64,000 nt of DNA from Bradyrhizobium liaoningense (GCF_018130785.1 NZ_JAFCJT010000001.1:806001-870000), one strand, 5' to 3'; shown: positions 9,251-19,323, numbered from the stretch's first letter. Notes: generated by a model not told the origin, from the sequence alone. Translations and numbers: made by a program.

Positions 9251-9817
9251 ATGGCGCTTGCGGAACAGCAGACCTCGCCCCAGGCGGCACAAAGCACCAG
9301 CGACAGGAGCTGGCACGGCATTGTCCTGCAGACCCTGAAGCGGAACGAGATCAGCCTGATCCCTTACGTGCCCGACCGCGTGCTGACGCCGCTGATCAAG
9401 AACCTGCACGCCGATCCTTTCTTCACCACCTTTGCCACCGCTCGTGAGGAAGAGGCCGTCGGCATCATCTCGGGCGCCTGGATGGGCGGACGTCGCGGCG
9501 CAGTGCTGATGCAGACCTCCGGTTTTGCCACGCTTGCCAACGTGCTGGCCTCGCTCGCAGTGCCCTACCAGATCCCGTTGATCATGTTCGTCTCCGAACG
9601 CGGCACGCTCGGCGAGTTCAATTACGGCCAGTCGCTGGTCTGCCGGACCATGCGCCCGGTGCTGGATTCGCTGGCGCTGGAGCACCACACCATCACGCGG
9701 CTCGACGAGCTCGAATTCATCGCCGACCGCTCGATCAAGCAGGCCGTCACGACGCAGGCGCCGGTGGCGCTGATCCTCAACCCGCTGCTCACCGGCGGCA
9801 AGACGTTCGACAAGTGA
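9251..9817 (+). CDS. TPP-dependent decarboxylase, alpha (PYR-domain) subunit, sulfopyruvate/phosphonopyruvate decarboxylase-like
   Basis: A 188-residue protein equal to the N-terminal (pyrimidine-binding) domain of thiamine-diphosphate enzymes, with a conserved glutamate in AREEEAVGIISGAWMGG and the GGRRGAVLMQTSGFAT segment. The partner domain is encoded by the next gene, 10 bases downstream, so the active enzyme is assembled from two chains, as in ComD/ComE sulfopyruvate decarboxylase. The ATG at 9251 is preceded by GGGAGAA. The substrate is most likely a 3-substituted pyruvate; sequence alone does not decide between sulfo-, phosphono- or other pyruvates. Confidence 0.82.
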   Translation: MALAEQQTSPQAAQSTSDRSWHGIVLQTLKRNEISLIPYVPDRVLTPLIKNLHADPFFTTFATAREEEAVGIISGAWMGGRRGAVLMQTSGFATLANVLASLAVPYQIPLIMFVSERGTLGEFNYGQSLVCRTMRPVLDSLALEHHTITRLDELEFIADRSIKQAVTTQAPVALILNPLLTGGKTFDK

Positions 9818-9827
9818 GGTCGGCCAA

Positions 9828-10436
9828 ATGAGTTCAAAAACGAACACGCGCAACACCAAGGTGATGAACCGGTTCGACGTGACCTCGCGCCTGATCGCGA
9901 AGCTCAAGCACGAGGAAGCGGTGATCGGCGGCATCGGCAACACCAATTTCGATCTCTGGGCCGCCGGCCATCGTCCGCAGAATTTCTACATGCTGGGCAG
10001 CATGGGCCTCGCCTTCCCGATCGCGCTCGGCGTGGCGCTGGCGCAGCCCGATCGCCGCGTCTTCGCGCTCGAAGGCGACGGTTCGCTGTTGATGCAGCTC
10101 GGCGCGCTCTCGACGATTGCGGCATTGAAGCCGAAGAACCTCATCATGATCGTGATGGACAACGGCATCTACCAGATCACCGGTGCGCAGCCCACGCCGG
10201 CCGCGAGTGTGGCCGACATCGTCGCGATCGCCTCCGGCTCGGGGCTTGCCAACAGCGCCTGGGCCGCGGACGAGGAGGATTTCGAGCGGCTGGTCGACGA
10301 GGCCATGTCGGCTGACGAGCCAAGCCTGATCGCGGTCCGTATCGACGACAAGCCGGGCGTCGGCACAACCCGCAGGGATCCCGTGCAGATCCGAGAACGC
10401 TTCATGCACGGCCTCGGCGTGCGCGAGCCACTTTAA
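9828..10436 (+). CDS. TPP-dependent decarboxylase, beta (PP-domain) subunit
   Basis: A 202-residue protein matching the C-terminal diphosphate-binding domain of thiamine-diphosphate enzymes. The metal/TPP motif is EGDGSLLMQLG...NLIMIVMDN (GDG followed by about 25 residues and DN). GSMGLAFPIALGVALAQP is the usual preceding helix. It completes the split enzyme with the gene at 9251-9817. Similar two-gene decarboxylases act on sulfopyruvate (ComDE) or phosphonopyruvate. There is no transaminase or sulfonate gene beside it to fix the substrate. Confidence 0.83.
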   Translation: MSSKTNTRNTKVMNRFDVTSRLIAKLKHEEAVIGGIGNTNFDLWAAGHRPQNFYMLGSMGLAFPIALGVALAQPDRRVFALEGDGSLLMQLGALSTIAALKPKNLIMIVMDNGIYQITGAQPTPAASVADIVAIASGSGLANSAWAADEEDFERLVDEAMSADEPSLIAVRIDDKPGVGTTRRDPVQIRERFMHGLGVREPL

Positions 10437-10513
10437 CGTTTCGTCATTAACTACACGGCGATCTGATCCCTGCCCCTTAACAGGCCGTTGCAAATCCGTG
10501 CTATCGGCACCGG

Positions 10514-10894
10514 ATGTCCATTTTTGTTCGCTTTTTTGCCTGGCTGCTCGCGGCCGCCGTCACATTCGCAACCCTCGGCCCGCCCGGCCTGCGGCCCCAT
10601 TCCGACCTCGGCCAGGACGGCGAGCATGCCCTCGCCTTCATCCTGGTGGGACTGGCCTTCGGCCTCGCCTACCGGAACCGTCGCTGGGCCGTCGCCGCCC
10701 TCTCTGTGGTCCTGATCGGCGTGCTCGAGCTGATGCAGTTCTGGGCACCGGGACGGCATGCACGGCTGGAAGATTTCTTGGTCGATGCCGGCACCGCCTG
10801 CATCGGCTTTGCACTCGCCGCCGTCGCCGACTGGGTCATGGCGCGCTGCTTCCGCGCCAATTCGGCCCTGATAAACCAGGGCCCCGCGGAGTGA
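10514..10894 (+). CDS. VanZ-like family membrane protein
   Basis: A 126-residue integral membrane protein. Four hydrophobic segments can be read: about 4-20, 35-55, 58-75 and 93-112, with the VanZ-type core (LGQDGEHALAFILVGLAFG ... VLIGVLELMQFWAPGRHARLEDFLVDAGTACIGF). The family name comes from teicoplanin resistance, but most bacterial members have unknown roles and this one should not be read as a resistance gene. It is a single gene. Confidence 0.8.
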   Translation: MSIFVRFFAWLLAAAVTFATLGPPGLRPHSDLGQDGEHALAFILVGLAFGLAYRNRRWAVAALSVVLIGVLELMQFWAPGRHARLEDFLVDAGTACIGFALAAVADWVMARCFRANSALINQGPAE

Positions 10895-10939
10895 CGCTCC
10901 GCAGGGCCCGGCTCTTCAAAGCCTTCGCGCTCTGATCGA

Positions 10940-11323
10940 TCAGTCGATGATCTTGACGATGCGGCGCGTGCGCGGTTCGACGATCACGCGGCGATCGTTC
11001 ACGACCGCGTAGCGATACTCGGTGTAGTTCGGCACGGGGCGCAGCACCACGGTCGGGGGCAGCGGCTCGCCCACCACGACGCGCTCGTGGATCACGACGG
11101 AGTCGTCGCGCGGAATCCCGCCAAGCACGGCATTCGGAATTTCGAGGCCGGCGCCGACGGCCGCACCGACGGTGCCGCCGACCATCGCGCCGATCGGGCC
11201 ACCGATGTCGCCACCCGCACGCGCGCCGTCCGCAGCGCCCTGGGCAGTCGTCGACTGAGCAAAGGCTGCACTCGACGCCAGCAGCGAGGCGGCAGCCAAC
11301 GAAATCGCAAGACGGGTTTTCAT
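10940..11323 (-). CDS. Secreted protein with glycine-rich middle and DUF1236-like C-terminus
   Basis: A 127-residue exported protein: a signal peptide (MKTRLAISLAAASLLASSAAFA, probable cut after AFA), a glycine-zipper-like stretch (GARAGGDIGGPIGAMVGG..., about 35-60) and a C-terminal part with VVLRPVPNYTEYRYAVVNDR resembling the DUF1236 domain that is abundant in bradyrhizobia. Probably periplasmic or envelope-associated. An in-frame upstream ATG (11410) would bury the signal peptide, so 11323 is preferred. Confidence 0.8.
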   Translation of the reverse strand: MKTRLAISLAAASLLASSAAFAQSTTAQGAADGARAGGDIGGPIGAMVGGTVGAAVGAGLEIPNAVLGGIPRDDSVVIHERVVVGEPLPPTVVLRPVPNYTEYRYAVVNDRRVIVEPRTRRIVKIID

Positions 11324-11437
11324 GTCCTGATGTCTCCAGTGATTGTTGTGCGCCTTCAACCGCGGGGCCGGAGCAATGTTCCGGTTCCCCCATGATGAAA
11401 GACACGCCAAATCTGGAGACTGTTACCGGGTAACAGT

Positions 11438-12325
11438 TCAGGCCGCGGCGATCTCGTGGCCCGCCATCAGTTCCAACGCCCGCACCATCGCGGAATGATC
11501 CCAGGCCTTGCCGCCATGCGCTGTGCAGGCCGAGAACAATTGCTGTGCCACCGCCGTGTTCGGCAGCGACAGGCCGAGCGTGCGTGCCCCTTCAAGCGCG
11601 AGGTTGAGGTCCTTCTGGTGCAGCTCGATGCGGAAGCCGGGCTCGAAATTTCGCTTCACCATCCGCTCGCCATGCACTTCCAGAATCCGTGACGAGGCAA
11701 AGCCGCCCATCAGCGCCTGCCGCACCAGCGCCGGGTCGGCACCGGCCTTCGATGCAAACAGCAGCGCTTCGCTCACCGCCCCGATCGTCAGTGCGACGAT
11801 GATCTGGTTGGCGACCTTCGTCGTCTGCCCGTCGCCATTGGCGCCGACGCGGGTGACGTTCTTGCCCATCTTGTCGAACACCGGCTTCATGGTGTTGAAG
11901 GCGCGCTCGGGACCACCGACCATGATCGTGAGGCTCGCGGCCTTGGCGCCGACCTCCCCGCCCGATACCGGCGCATCGAGATAGTCCGCGCCGAGCGCCT
12001 CGATCTTCCTGGCGAACTCCTTGGTCGCCAGCGGCGAGATCGAGCTCATGTCGACGACAATCTTGCCCTTGGAGATGCCGCTCGCGACACCGTCCTTGCC
12101 GAACAGCACCGCCTCCACATGCGGGGTGTCAGGCACCATGATGATGACCGCATCCGCCTCCTCCGCGACTTCCTTCGCTGATTTGCAGGCGATGCCGCCC
12201 GCGGAAATCAGCTCCGGCGCGACCGGTGCGACGTCATGCAGGAGAACGCGATGGCCCGCGGCCAGAAGATGGCCGGCCATCGGCCGTCCCATGGTGCCAA
12301 GTCCGATGAAGCCGATGTCGATCAT
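11438..12325 (-). CDS. glxR: 2-hydroxy-3-oxopropionate (tartronate semialdehyde) reductase
   Basis: A 295-residue beta-hydroxyacid dehydrogenase. N-terminal NAD(P) motif GFIGLGTMGRPMAGHL, substrate motif DAPVSGGEVGAKAA (about residue 118) and the catalytic lysine in GQTTKVANQIIVA (about residue 170) are all present. It reduces tartronate semialdehyde to D-glycerate, the last step of the glyoxylate-glycerate route. It is the third gene of a minus-strand operon gcl-hyi-glxR, 12 bases after hyi, which supports GlxR over other family members. Confidence 0.92.
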   Translation of the reverse strand: MIDIGFIGLGTMGRPMAGHLLAAGHRVLLHDVAPVAPELISAGGIACKSAKEVAEEADAVIIMVPDTPHVEAVLFGKDGVASGISKGKIVVDMSSISPLATKEFARKIEALGADYLDAPVSGGEVGAKAASLTIMVGGPERAFNTMKPVFDKMGKNVTRVGANGDGQTTKVANQIIVALTIGAVSEALLFASKAGADPALVRQALMGGFASSRILEVHGERMVKRNFEPGFRIELHQKDLNLALEGARTLGLSLPNTAVAQQLFSACTAHGGKAWDHSAMVRALELMAGHEIAAA

Positions 12326-12337
12326 GTCTCGATGTCC

Positions 12338-13123
12338 TCAGGTCTCGAAGGTTTGCGCGGCGTGCCAGGACAGGCCTTCCAGCGTCGTGGTGCGCGGCTT
12401 GTATTCGCAGCCGATCCAGCCGCGATAGCCGATCGCGTCGAGGTGGCGGAACAGGAAGGGATAGTTGATCTCGCCGGTGCCGGGCTCATGGCGGCCCGGA
12501 TTGTCAGCGAGCTGGATGTGGGCGATCTGCGGCAGATATTCCTGCATGGTGCGGGCGAGATCGCCCTCCATGATCTGCATGTGATAGATGTCGTACTGGA
12601 TGAACAGATTGTTCGAGCGCACCTCGGAGATGAGCTGCACTGCCTGCTCGGTGCCGTTGAGAAAGAAGCCGGGAATGTCGAGCGTGTTGATCGGCTCGAC
12701 CAGCAGCTTGATGTTCTCCCGCGCCAGAGTCGAGGCGGCAAAGCGCAAATTTCCGACCAGCGTTTCGTTGAGCTCGCGCGGGTCGGCATCGGCAGGCGCG
12801 ATACCGACGAGGCAATTGAGCTGCTCGCAATCGAGCGCCTTGGCGTAGTCGATGGCACGAAACACGCCGTCGCGAAATTCACTGACGCGATCGGGCAGGA
12901 TCGCAATGCCGCGCTCCCCTGCCGCCCAGTTACCCGCTGGAAGATTGTGCAGCACCTGCGTCAGCCCGTGAGCCTCGAGCTGTTCGCGCAGCAACGCCTT
13001 GTCGAAATCATATGGGAAGAGATATTCGACACCGCTGAAGCCTGCCGCTTTCGCCGCGGCGAAGCGATCGACAAACGGCATCTCGTTGAAGAGCATGGTG
13101 AGGTTGGCGGCAAATTTCGGCAT
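12338..13123 (-). CDS. hyi: Hydroxypyruvate isomerase
   Basis: A 261-residue TIM-barrel protein of the xylose-isomerase-like family. Visible Hyi features include MPKFAANLTMLFNEMPF at the N-terminus, LVEPINTLDIPGFFL (metal-ligand Glu), QYDIYHMQIMEGDL and HIQLADNPGRHEPGTGEINY. It interconverts hydroxypyruvate and tartronate semialdehyde, linking gcl to either GlxR or hydroxypyruvate reduction. The start at 13123 has a good AGGAGAG ribosome site; a longer frame upstream overlaps gcl and has no family sequence. It starts 12 bases after the gcl stop. Confidence 0.92.
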   Translation of the reverse strand: MPKFAANLTMLFNEMPFVDRFAAAKAAGFSGVEYLFPYDFDKALLREQLEAHGLTQVLHNLPAGNWAAGERGIAILPDRVSEFRDGVFRAIDYAKALDCEQLNCLVGIAPADADPRELNETLVGNLRFAASTLARENIKLLVEPINTLDIPGFFLNGTEQAVQLISEVRSNNLFIQYDIYHMQIMEGDLARTMQEYLPQIAHIQLADNPGRHEPGTGEINYPFLFRHLDAIGYRGWIGCEYKPRTTTLEGLSWHAAQTFET

Positions 13124-13134
13124 GATGCTCTCTC

Positions 13135-14925
13135 CTATTCCGCCGGCTGCAGCACGCCGGGCCGCTTGGTCCCGACCTCGTCGAGCGGCAGATCCAGCAC
13201 CTCCTCGAACTCGACGATGTTGTCGATCTCCGTGCCCATCGCGATGTTGGTGACACGTTCGAGAATGAACTCGACCACGACAGGCACGCGGTGCTTCGCC
13301 ATCAATTCGCGCGCGGTCGCGAACGCCGCCTGCGTATCCCTGGGATCGGTGACACGGATCGCCTTGCAGCCAAGACCTTCGGCGACCGCGACATGGTCGA
13401 CGCCGTAGCCGCCGAGCTCCGGTGCGTTGACGTTCTCGAAGGAGAGCTGGACGTGATAATCCATGTCGAAGCCGCGCTGGGCCTGGCGGATCAGGCCGAG
13501 ATAGGAATTGTTCACGACGACGTGGATGTAGGGCAGATTGAACTGCGCCCCGACCGCGAGCTCCTCGATCAGGAACTGGAAGTCGTAATCGCCGGACAGC
13601 GCGACAATCTCGCGATCCGGGCATGCCGCACGCACCCCGAGCGCGGCAGGCAGCGTCCAGCCGAGCGGGCCGGCCTGCCCGGCATTGATCCAGTTGCGCG
13701 GCTTGTAGACGCCCAGGAACTGCGCGCCGGCGATCTGCGACAAGCCGATCACGGTGACATAGGTGGTGTCGCGGCCGAAGGCCTTGTTCATCTCCTCATA
13801 GACGCGCTGCGGCTTGATCGGGACGTTGTCGAAATGGCTCTTGCGCAGCATCGTCTTCTTGCGATCGCGGCAGGCCGCGGGCCATGCCTGGCGCTCGCGC
13901 AACCTGCCTGACCGGCGCCACTCCCTGGCGACGGTGACGAACAGCTCGAGCGCGGCCTTGGCGTCCGAGACGATGCCGAGATCGGGATTGAACACGCGCC
14001 CGATCTGGGTCGGCTCGATGTCGACATGCACGAAGGTGCGGCCCTTGGTGTAGGTCTCGACCGAGCCGGTGTGACGGTTGGCCCAGCGGTTGCCGATGCC
14101 GAGCACGAAGTCCGACTCCAGCATCGTCGCATTGCCATAGCGGTGGCTGGTCTGCAGGCCGACCATGCCGGCCATCAGCACGTGGTCGTCGGGGATCGCG
14201 CCCCACCCCATCAGCGTCGGCACGACCGGCACGTTGGCGATCTCGGCGAATTCCACCAGCAGGTCCGAGGCGTCGGCGTTGATGATACCGCCGCCTGCGA
14301 CGATCAGCGGCCGCTCGGCGGCGTTGAGCATCTCCAGCGCCTTCTCGACCTGCTTGCGGGTCGCGGTGGGCTTGTAGACCGACAGCGGCTCATAGGTCTC
14401 GTCGTCGAACTCGATCTCGGCGAGCTGCACGTCGAGCGGCATGTCGATCAGCACCGGACCCGGCCGGCCCGAGCGCATGACGTGAAAGGCCTGGCTGAAC
14501 ACGCGCGGTACCAGCGCCGGCTCGCGCACGGTCACAGCCCATTTGGTCACGGGCTTTGCGATCGACTCGATATCGACGGCCTGGAAGTCTTCCTTGTAGA
14601 GCCGTGCGCGCGGCGCCTGCCCGGTGATGCAGAGGATCGGAATGGAATCGGCGATCGCCGAATAGAGCCCGGTGATCATGTCGGTGCCGGCCGGCCCCGA
14701 CGTGCCGATGCAGACGCCGATATTGCCGGCCTTCGCCCGCGTATAGCCCTCGGCCATATGCGAGGCGCCCTCGACATGGCGCGCGAGGATGTGGCGGATC
14801 GACCCGCGCTTCTTCAGCGCCGAGTACAGCGGATTGATCGCGGCCCCGGGAACGCCGAAGGCAGTCGAGATGCCCTCTTTCTCCAGAATTCGCACGGCAG
14901 CATCGACGGCTCGCATCTTCGCCAT
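13135..14925 (-). CDS. gcl: Glyoxylate carboligase (tartronate-semialdehyde synthase)
   Basis: A 596-residue TPP enzyme that joins two glyoxylate molecules to tartronate semialdehyde and CO2. The N-terminus [19 protein letters not shown] and [18 protein letters not shown] are specific to Gcl; position 51 is valine where almost all TPP enzymes have glutamate, the known Gcl hallmark. The TPP motif is SGDYDFQF...NN. The start at 14925 matches the Gcl N-terminus. It is the first gene of gcl-hyi-glxR. The 150-base region upstream holds two inverted repeats (see below). The glyoxylate source could be purine/allantoin breakdown, glycolate, or oxalyl-CoA reduction. Confidence 0.95.
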   Translation of the reverse strand: MAKMRAVDAAVRILEKEGISTAFGVPGAAINPLYSALKKRGSIRHILARHVEGASHMAEGYTRAKAGNIGVCIGTSGPAGTDMITGLYSAIADSIPILCITGQAPRARLYKEDFQAVDIESIAKPVTKWAVTVREPALVPRVFSQAFHVMRSGRPGPVLIDMPLDVQLAEIEFDDETYEPLSVYKPTATRKQVEKALEMLNAAERPLIVAGGGIINADASDLLVEFAEIANVPVVPTLMGWGAIPDDHVLMAGMVGLQTSHRYGNATMLESDFVLGIGNRWANRHTGSVETYTKGRTFVHVDIEPTQIGRVFNPDLGIVSDAKAALELFVTVAREWRRSGRLRERQAWPAACRDRKKTMLRKSHFDNVPIKPQRVYEEMNKAFGRDTTYVTVIGLSQIAGAQFLGVYKPRNWINAGQAGPLGWTLPAALGVRAACPDREIVALSGDYDFQFLIEELAVGAQFNLPYIHVVVNNSYLGLIRQAQRGFDMDYHVQLSFENVNAPELGGYGVDHVAVAEGLGCKAIRVTDPRDTQAAFATARELMAKHRVPVVVEFILERVTNIAMGTEIDNIVEFEEVLDLPLDEVGTKRPGVLQPAE

Positions 14926-14980
14926 ATCGGACCTCGCTTGAGTTGCGTCAGCGAGCGCAATCATCAGGCGTGCAAGACGC

Positions 14981-14995
14981 GATCTCAACGAGATC
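14981..14995. promoter_or_regulatory. Perfect inverted repeat upstream of gcl (GATCTC-N3-GAGATC)
   Basis: Six-base perfect arms with a 3-base spacer, 56-70 bases before the gcl start. Its position suits an operator, but no regulator can be assigned. Confidence 0.4.
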
Positions 14996-15034
14996 GATTT
15001 TATTTTCCACGATGCGGCAGCCGCGGAAAAATCG
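14996..15034. promoter_or_regulatory. Imperfect A/T-rich inverted repeat upstream of gcl (TTTTCC...GGAAAA)
   Basis: TTTTCC at 15003-15008 pairs with GGAAAA at 15025-15030, and flanking bases (CGATTTT / AATCG) extend the symmetry. It lies about 80-110 bases before gcl, where a promoter-proximal operator would be. The TTTTCC/GGAAAA arms recall the AllR site in enterobacteria, but the spacing differs, so this is only a resemblance. Confidence 0.35.
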
Positions 15035-15077
15035 CGGCGGTCTCAACTAGTTAGATCGAGACATCCGTGAAAGCCGC

Positions 15078-16880
15078 TCACTCGAACAGCGGCGCGAGCT
15101 CCATCTGCGGCACCAGCACAAGGCCCTTGTCGGTGATGCGAATTTCCGGAATGACCGATAGCGGAATCAAATTGAAGCCCATGTAGGGGATGGTGCAGCC
15201 GGCCTCGGCCCATTCCTTCTTCAGCACCTTGACCGCTTCGGCGACCTCGGTGACGCGCTTGTCGGAGAGTAGGCCTGCGATCGGCAGCGGCACCAGCGCC
15301 CTCACCTTGCCGTCGGCGACGACGCAGACGCCGCCCTGCTCCGCCTTGATGGCTGATATCGCCGCCTGCATGTCGCCCTCGTTGGTGCCGGCGACGATGA
15401 TGTTGTGGCTGTCGTGCCCGACGCTGGAGGCGACCGCCCCGCGCTTCAGGCCGAAATCCTTCAGCAGGCCGTAAGCGACATTGCCGGCCGACTTGCCGTG
15501 GCGCTCGACCACCGTGACGAAGCACAGGCCGTAGCGCTCAAACAGCGACGGCCAGTCCTTGGCCGGCTCGATCGGAACCTTCTCATGGATCAGGGTAATG
15601 CCCGGCAGCGCGGTCTTGATGGCATTGACGGTACACGCCTTGGCCGGCAGCTCCGGCGTCAGCTTGACCTTCTCCGGAAGCTTGACGGTCGCATAGGCCG
15701 CCTTCGGATATTGATAGCGTTGCGACAGCGCCTGATCGAGCCGCGGCGTGATCTTGCCATGCTCGACCACCAACTCGCCGCCATACCAGGTGCATTGCGG
15801 TCTGAGCTGATCGTCCATCAGTACGAGATCGGCGCGGCGGCCGCCGCCGAGCCCGCCGATATCGCCCTCCATGCCGAAGCGTGTGGCGCCATGCAGCGAG
15901 CCCATCGACCAGGCCTGTTCGGGCGACATGCCGGCCTTTACGGCCTCGCGCACCACCCAGTCGAGACCGAACAGCAGCAGATCGTCGGCATCACGGTCGT
16001 CGGTGCAAACCGCCGTACATTTGTGCGACGCCCCGAGTTCGGTGATGGTGCGGATCGCCTGCGGCAGCGAGTGCCAGGGCGTGGTCGGCGGGCCGCCGCG
16101 CAGGAACACCCAGACGCCGGCGTCGAGCAGATCGTCGGCGATGTCGCGATCGATCGCCTCATGGGTGTCGGTGACGCCGCTCGCCGCATAGGCCGCGACG
16201 AATTCGCGGCCGTAAACGTGTCCGGACACCGGCCGTCCCCGCTTCAAGGCAGCGGCAAGGATGGCATGGCTGCGCTCGTCACCCATCGTGACAGGCACGA
16301 AATCCATCTTCTCGCCGAGTGCGACCGCTTCGGGCCAGCGGTCGAACAGGCCGGCGACCTTGTCCGGCGTGAGATCGCCGCCCGCGGTCTCCAGTTCCGC
16401 CGACGTGGCCGGCACCGTGCTCGGCACCGTCAAAAAGATCGAGAGCGGCGCCTCGCGCGCGTCCTCCAGCATCGCCTCGACACCGGCGACGTCCATGACG
16501 TTGCCGATCTCGTGGCTGTCGCAGAAGATCGTGGTGGTGCCGTTGAGGAGCGCAGCCTCGGCATAGGCGCAGGCCGTCACCATGGAGGATTCGATGTGGA
16601 TGTGCGGATCGACCAGTCCAGGCGCGATGATGCCTCCGGCGGCGTCGTAAAGCGGCACCCCGCCCCAGACCTTCTTCGCCGCCCCGGCCGGTTTCACCGC
16701 TGCGACGCGGCCACCGGTGATCCAGACCTCCCGACCGGGATGGATGCGCTCCGAATAGGTCGAAAGCACCCGGGCCCCCGTGACCACGAGATCCGGTGCG
16801 ACGCGGGCGGAGGCGACATCGGCCAGACGCCGGGTCATCGAATGCAGCGGTGCGACGGCGAAGCGGGTAAGTCTGGTCAT
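15078..16880 (-). CDS. ade: Adenine deaminase family amidohydrolase
   Basis: A 600-residue protein of the Ade family, metal-dependent amidohydrolases that convert adenine to hypoxanthine. The metal motif is [12 protein letters not shown] (about residue 90), followed by [17 protein letters not shown], and [18 protein letters not shown] lies in the C-terminal domain typical of this family. Its length matches the long Ade type. It is transcribed in the same direction as gcl but separated by a 152-base regulatory gap, so probably has its own transcript. Purine salvage or catabolism that ends in glyoxylate would explain the neighbourhood, but no allantoin genes are in the window. Confidence 0.88.
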   Translation of the reverse strand: MTRLTRFAVAPLHSMTRRLADVASARVAPDLVVTGARVLSTYSERIHPGREVWITGGRVAAVKPAGAAKKVWGGVPLYDAAGGIIAPGLVDPHIHIESSMVTACAYAEAALLNGTTTIFCDSHEIGNVMDVAGVEAMLEDAREAPLSIFLTVPSTVPATSAELETAGGDLTPDKVAGLFDRWPEAVALGEKMDFVPVTMGDERSHAILAAALKRGRPVSGHVYGREFVAAYAASGVTDTHEAIDRDIADDLLDAGVWVFLRGGPPTTPWHSLPQAIRTITELGASHKCTAVCTDDRDADDLLLFGLDWVVREAVKAGMSPEQAWSMGSLHGATRFGMEGDIGGLGGGRRADLVLMDDQLRPQCTWYGGELVVEHGKITPRLDQALSQRYQYPKAAYATVKLPEKVKLTPELPAKACTVNAIKTALPGITLIHEKVPIEPAKDWPSLFERYGLCFVTVVERHGKSAGNVAYGLLKDFGLKRGAVASSVGHDSHNIIVAGTNEGDMQAAISAIKAEQGGVCVVADGKVRALVPLPIAGLLSDKRVTEVAEAVKVLKKEWAEAGCTIPYMGFNLIPLSVIPEIRITDKGLVLVPQMELAPLFE

Positions 16881-16965
16881 CGGGACCCTCGCGTGGCGTT
16901 ACGGCCCAGCGATCGTTACGCCCTGCGCTATAGCGGGCAAGCGCAAATATAACGGCAGGCCCTGC

Positions 16966-17766
16966 TTACGCCTTAGGCGCCGAACTGCCCGTCGTCCCCA
17001 CCCTTGCAGGCCTGCGCGGGTTCCGCCTTCTCGGCGGTGCTGCGGCGGCGGGCTTGACCCGAATTCGCATCGACCGGCCCTTTGATTCATCGATCTCGAA
17101 CGAGTTCGTCTTGCGCACGAGGTCGCTCAGCTTGCGGAACCCGAACGTTCTCGGATCGAAATCCGAGGCCAGATTGGCGAGCTGGCGGCCGACTTCACCG
17201 AGCGCGACCCAGCCGTCCTCGCTCTCCATCTGGGTGATGACCTTCTTGATGATGGGCGTGGCGGCATCGGGCGGCTGAAGCGACGTCGACCTTGAGGCGG
17301 CATCCTGGGTGGTCGCCGGGACGGCAAGCAGGTTCTCGGTGTAGACGAACCTTCGGCAGGCCTGCCTGAAGCTTTCCGGCGTCTTCTGCTCGCCGAACCC
17401 GAAGACATCGACGCCCTGCTCACGGATGCGGGCGGCCAGACGGGTAAAGTCGCTGTCGGACGAGACCAGGCAGAAGCCGTCGAACCGGCCGCTGTGAAGC
17501 AGGTCCATGGCGTCGATGACCAGCGTTATGTCCGAGGCATTCTTTCCCGTCGTATAGGCGAATTGCTGCTGCGGGATGATGGCGTGTTTGGACAGGATGT
17601 CGGCCCAACCCCTGGACCGCGCATTGGAGAAGTCGCCGTAGATGCGGCGGACGCTGGCCTCGCCGATCTTGGCAATCTCCTCGAACAGCCCATCCGCGAT
17701 CTTCGCAGAGGCGTTGTCGGCATCGATCAGAACGGCGAGACGGGGCGAGCGAAGGTCCGACGGCAT
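16966..17766 (-). CDS. NYN-domain protein with OST-HTH/LOTUS C-terminus
   Basis: A 266-residue protein. Residues 8-150 form a PIN-like NYN nuclease domain: conserved acidic sites are visible in VLIDADNA, KNASDITLVIDAMDLL and SSDSDFTRLAARI. Residues about 175-240 fit the OST-HTH/LOTUS fold (LGEVGRQLANLASDFDPRTFGFRKLSDLV), thought to bind RNA. The tail is basic and proline-rich. Function probably concerns RNA cleavage or binding; no partner is encoded next to it. GAGGAAA lies 6 bases before the start. Confidence 0.85.
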   Translation of the reverse strand: MPSDLRSPRLAVLIDADNASAKIADGLFEEIAKIGEASVRRIYGDFSNARSRGWADILSKHAIIPQQQFAYTTGKNASDITLVIDAMDLLHSGRFDGFCLVSSDSDFTRLAARIREQGVDVFGFGEQKTPESFRQACRRFVYTENLLAVPATTQDAASRSTSLQPPDAATPIIKKVITQMESEDGWVALGEVGRQLANLASDFDPRTFGFRKLSDLVRKTNSFEIDESKGRSMRIRVKPAAAAPPRRRNPRRPARVGTTGSSAPKA

Positions 17767-17820
17767 GGCGTTTCCTCAACGAGCTGGACGCAGCATTAGA
17801 GGACGCACGCGCCGGGACGG

Positions 17821-19323
17821 CTAGTCCTCGTTCGCCTTGAAGCGCCCCATCCCCTTCAGCACGAACGGGGCCAGCAGCGCAACCAGCGCGATGCCGAGCA
17901 GCGTCGCCGAGATCGGGCTCTGGAGCAGCGTCATGGGATCGCCGAGACTGATTGCGAGCGCGCGGCGCAGCTGGCTCTCGGCGATCGGACCGAGGATCAG
18001 GCCGACGACGACGGGCGCGATCGGAAAATCGAACCGGCGCATCAGGAAACCGAGCACGCCGAAGCCGGCCAGCATCGACAATTCGACCACCGAGGGCTTT
18101 GCGGCGATGGTGCCCATGGTCGCGAACACGAGGATGCCGGCATAGAGCCAGGGCTGCGGGATCGCGAGCAGCCGCACCCACAGGCCGACCAGCGGAAGAT
18201 TGAGCACCAGCAACATGCAATTGGCGATGAAGAGACTGGCGATCAGGCCCCACACCAGGTCAGGCCGCTCGGCAAACAGCAGCGGTCCTGGATTAAGGCC
18301 GTATTGCTGGAACCCCGCCAGCATCATCGCGGCTGTCGCCGAAGTCGGCAGTCCCAGCGTCAGCAACGGCACCAGCGTGCCGGCGGCGGAGGCATTGTTG
18401 GCGGCTTCCGGTCCCGCAACGCCTTCGATGGCGCCCTTGCCGAATTCTTCCGGATGTTTTGTGAGCCGCTTCTCGGTGGAATAGGAGAGAAAGGTCGGAA
18501 TCTCCGCGCCGCCTGCGGGCAGCGCGCCGATCGGGAAGCCGAACATGGTGCCGCGCAGCCATGGCTTCCACGACCGCTTCCAGTCTTCCTTGGTCATCCA
18601 CAGCGAGCCGCGCACCGGCTCGAGCTTTTCCTCGGTGTGGTGGCGCCGCGACGCGACGTAGAGCGCCTCGCCCACCGCGAACAGACCAACCGCAAGCGTC
18701 GTCACCTCGACGCCGTCGAGCAATTCAGGAACGCCGAACGCAAGCCGCGCCTGACCCGTCAGCTTGTCGATGCCGACGAGGCCCAGCGTCAGGCCGATAA
18801 ACAGGCTGGTCAGGCCGCGGATCGGAGAATCGCCGAAGGTCGCCGACACCGTGACGAAGGCGACGCACATCAGCGCGAAATAGTCCTCGGGACCGAAGCG
18901 CACGGCGAAATCGACCAGCCACGGCGCAAGGAACGCCAGCCCGATGGTAGCGATGGTGCCGGCGACGAAGGAGCCGATCGCGGATGTCGCAAGCGCCGGC
19001 CCGCCGCGGCCGGCCTTGGCCATCTTGTTGCCCTCGAGCGCGGTCGCCATCGAGGCGCTCTCGCCGGGCGTGTTGATCAGGATCGCGGTGGTCGATCCGC
19101 CATACATGCCGCCGTAGTAGATGCCCGCGAACATGATCAGCGAGCCGCCGGGATCGAGCTTGTAGGTCACCGGCAGCAGCAGCGCGACCGTCAGGGCCGG
19201 GCCGATGCCGGGCAGCACGCCGACGGCCGTGCCGAGGAACACGCCGATCAGCGCATAGAGCAGGTTCATCGGCTGGACGGCGACCGCCATGCCGTGGGCC
19301 AGCGCCGCAAAGGTGTCCATCAC
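17821..19323 (-). CDS. tctA: Tripartite tricarboxylate transporter, large permease TctA (system 1)
   Basis: A 500-residue integral membrane protein with the TctA family pattern: a glycine-rich [21 protein letters not shown] (about residue 32), [22 protein letters not shown], and about 11-12 membrane segments. With TctB (small permease) and TctC (periplasmic binding protein) it makes a secondary transporter for carboxylates. Its start overlaps the tctB stop by 4 bases. Substrate is set mainly by TctC and is unknown. Confidence 0.92.
   Translation of the reverse strand: MMDTFAALAHGMAVAVQPMNLLYALIGVFLGTAVGVLPGIGPALTVALLLPVTYKLDPGGSLIMFAGIYYGGMYGGSTTAILINTPGESASMATALEGNKMAKAGRGGPALATSAIGSFVAGTIATIGLAFLAPWLVDFAVRFGPEDYFALMCVAFVTVSATFGDSPIRGLTSLFIGLTLGLVGIDKLTGQARLAFGVPELLDGVEVTTLAVGLFAVGEALYVASRRHHTEEKLEPVRGSLWMTKEDWKRSWKPWLRGTMFGFPIGALPAGGAEIPTFLSYSTEKRLTKHPEEFGKGAIEGVAGPEAANNASAAGTLVPLLTLGLPTSATAAMMLAGFQQYGLNPGPLLFAERPDLVWGLIASLFIANCMLLVLNLPLVGLWVRLLAIPQPWLYAGILVFATMGTIAAKPSVVELSMLAGFGVLGFLMRRFDFPIAPVVVGLILGPIAESQLRRALAISLGDPMTLLQSPISATLLGIALVALLAPFVLKGMGRFKANED

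Noticed and set aside
10514..10894. VanZ-like gene considered as antibiotic resistance
   Set aside because: Family membership alone does not support resistance and no other van gene is present.
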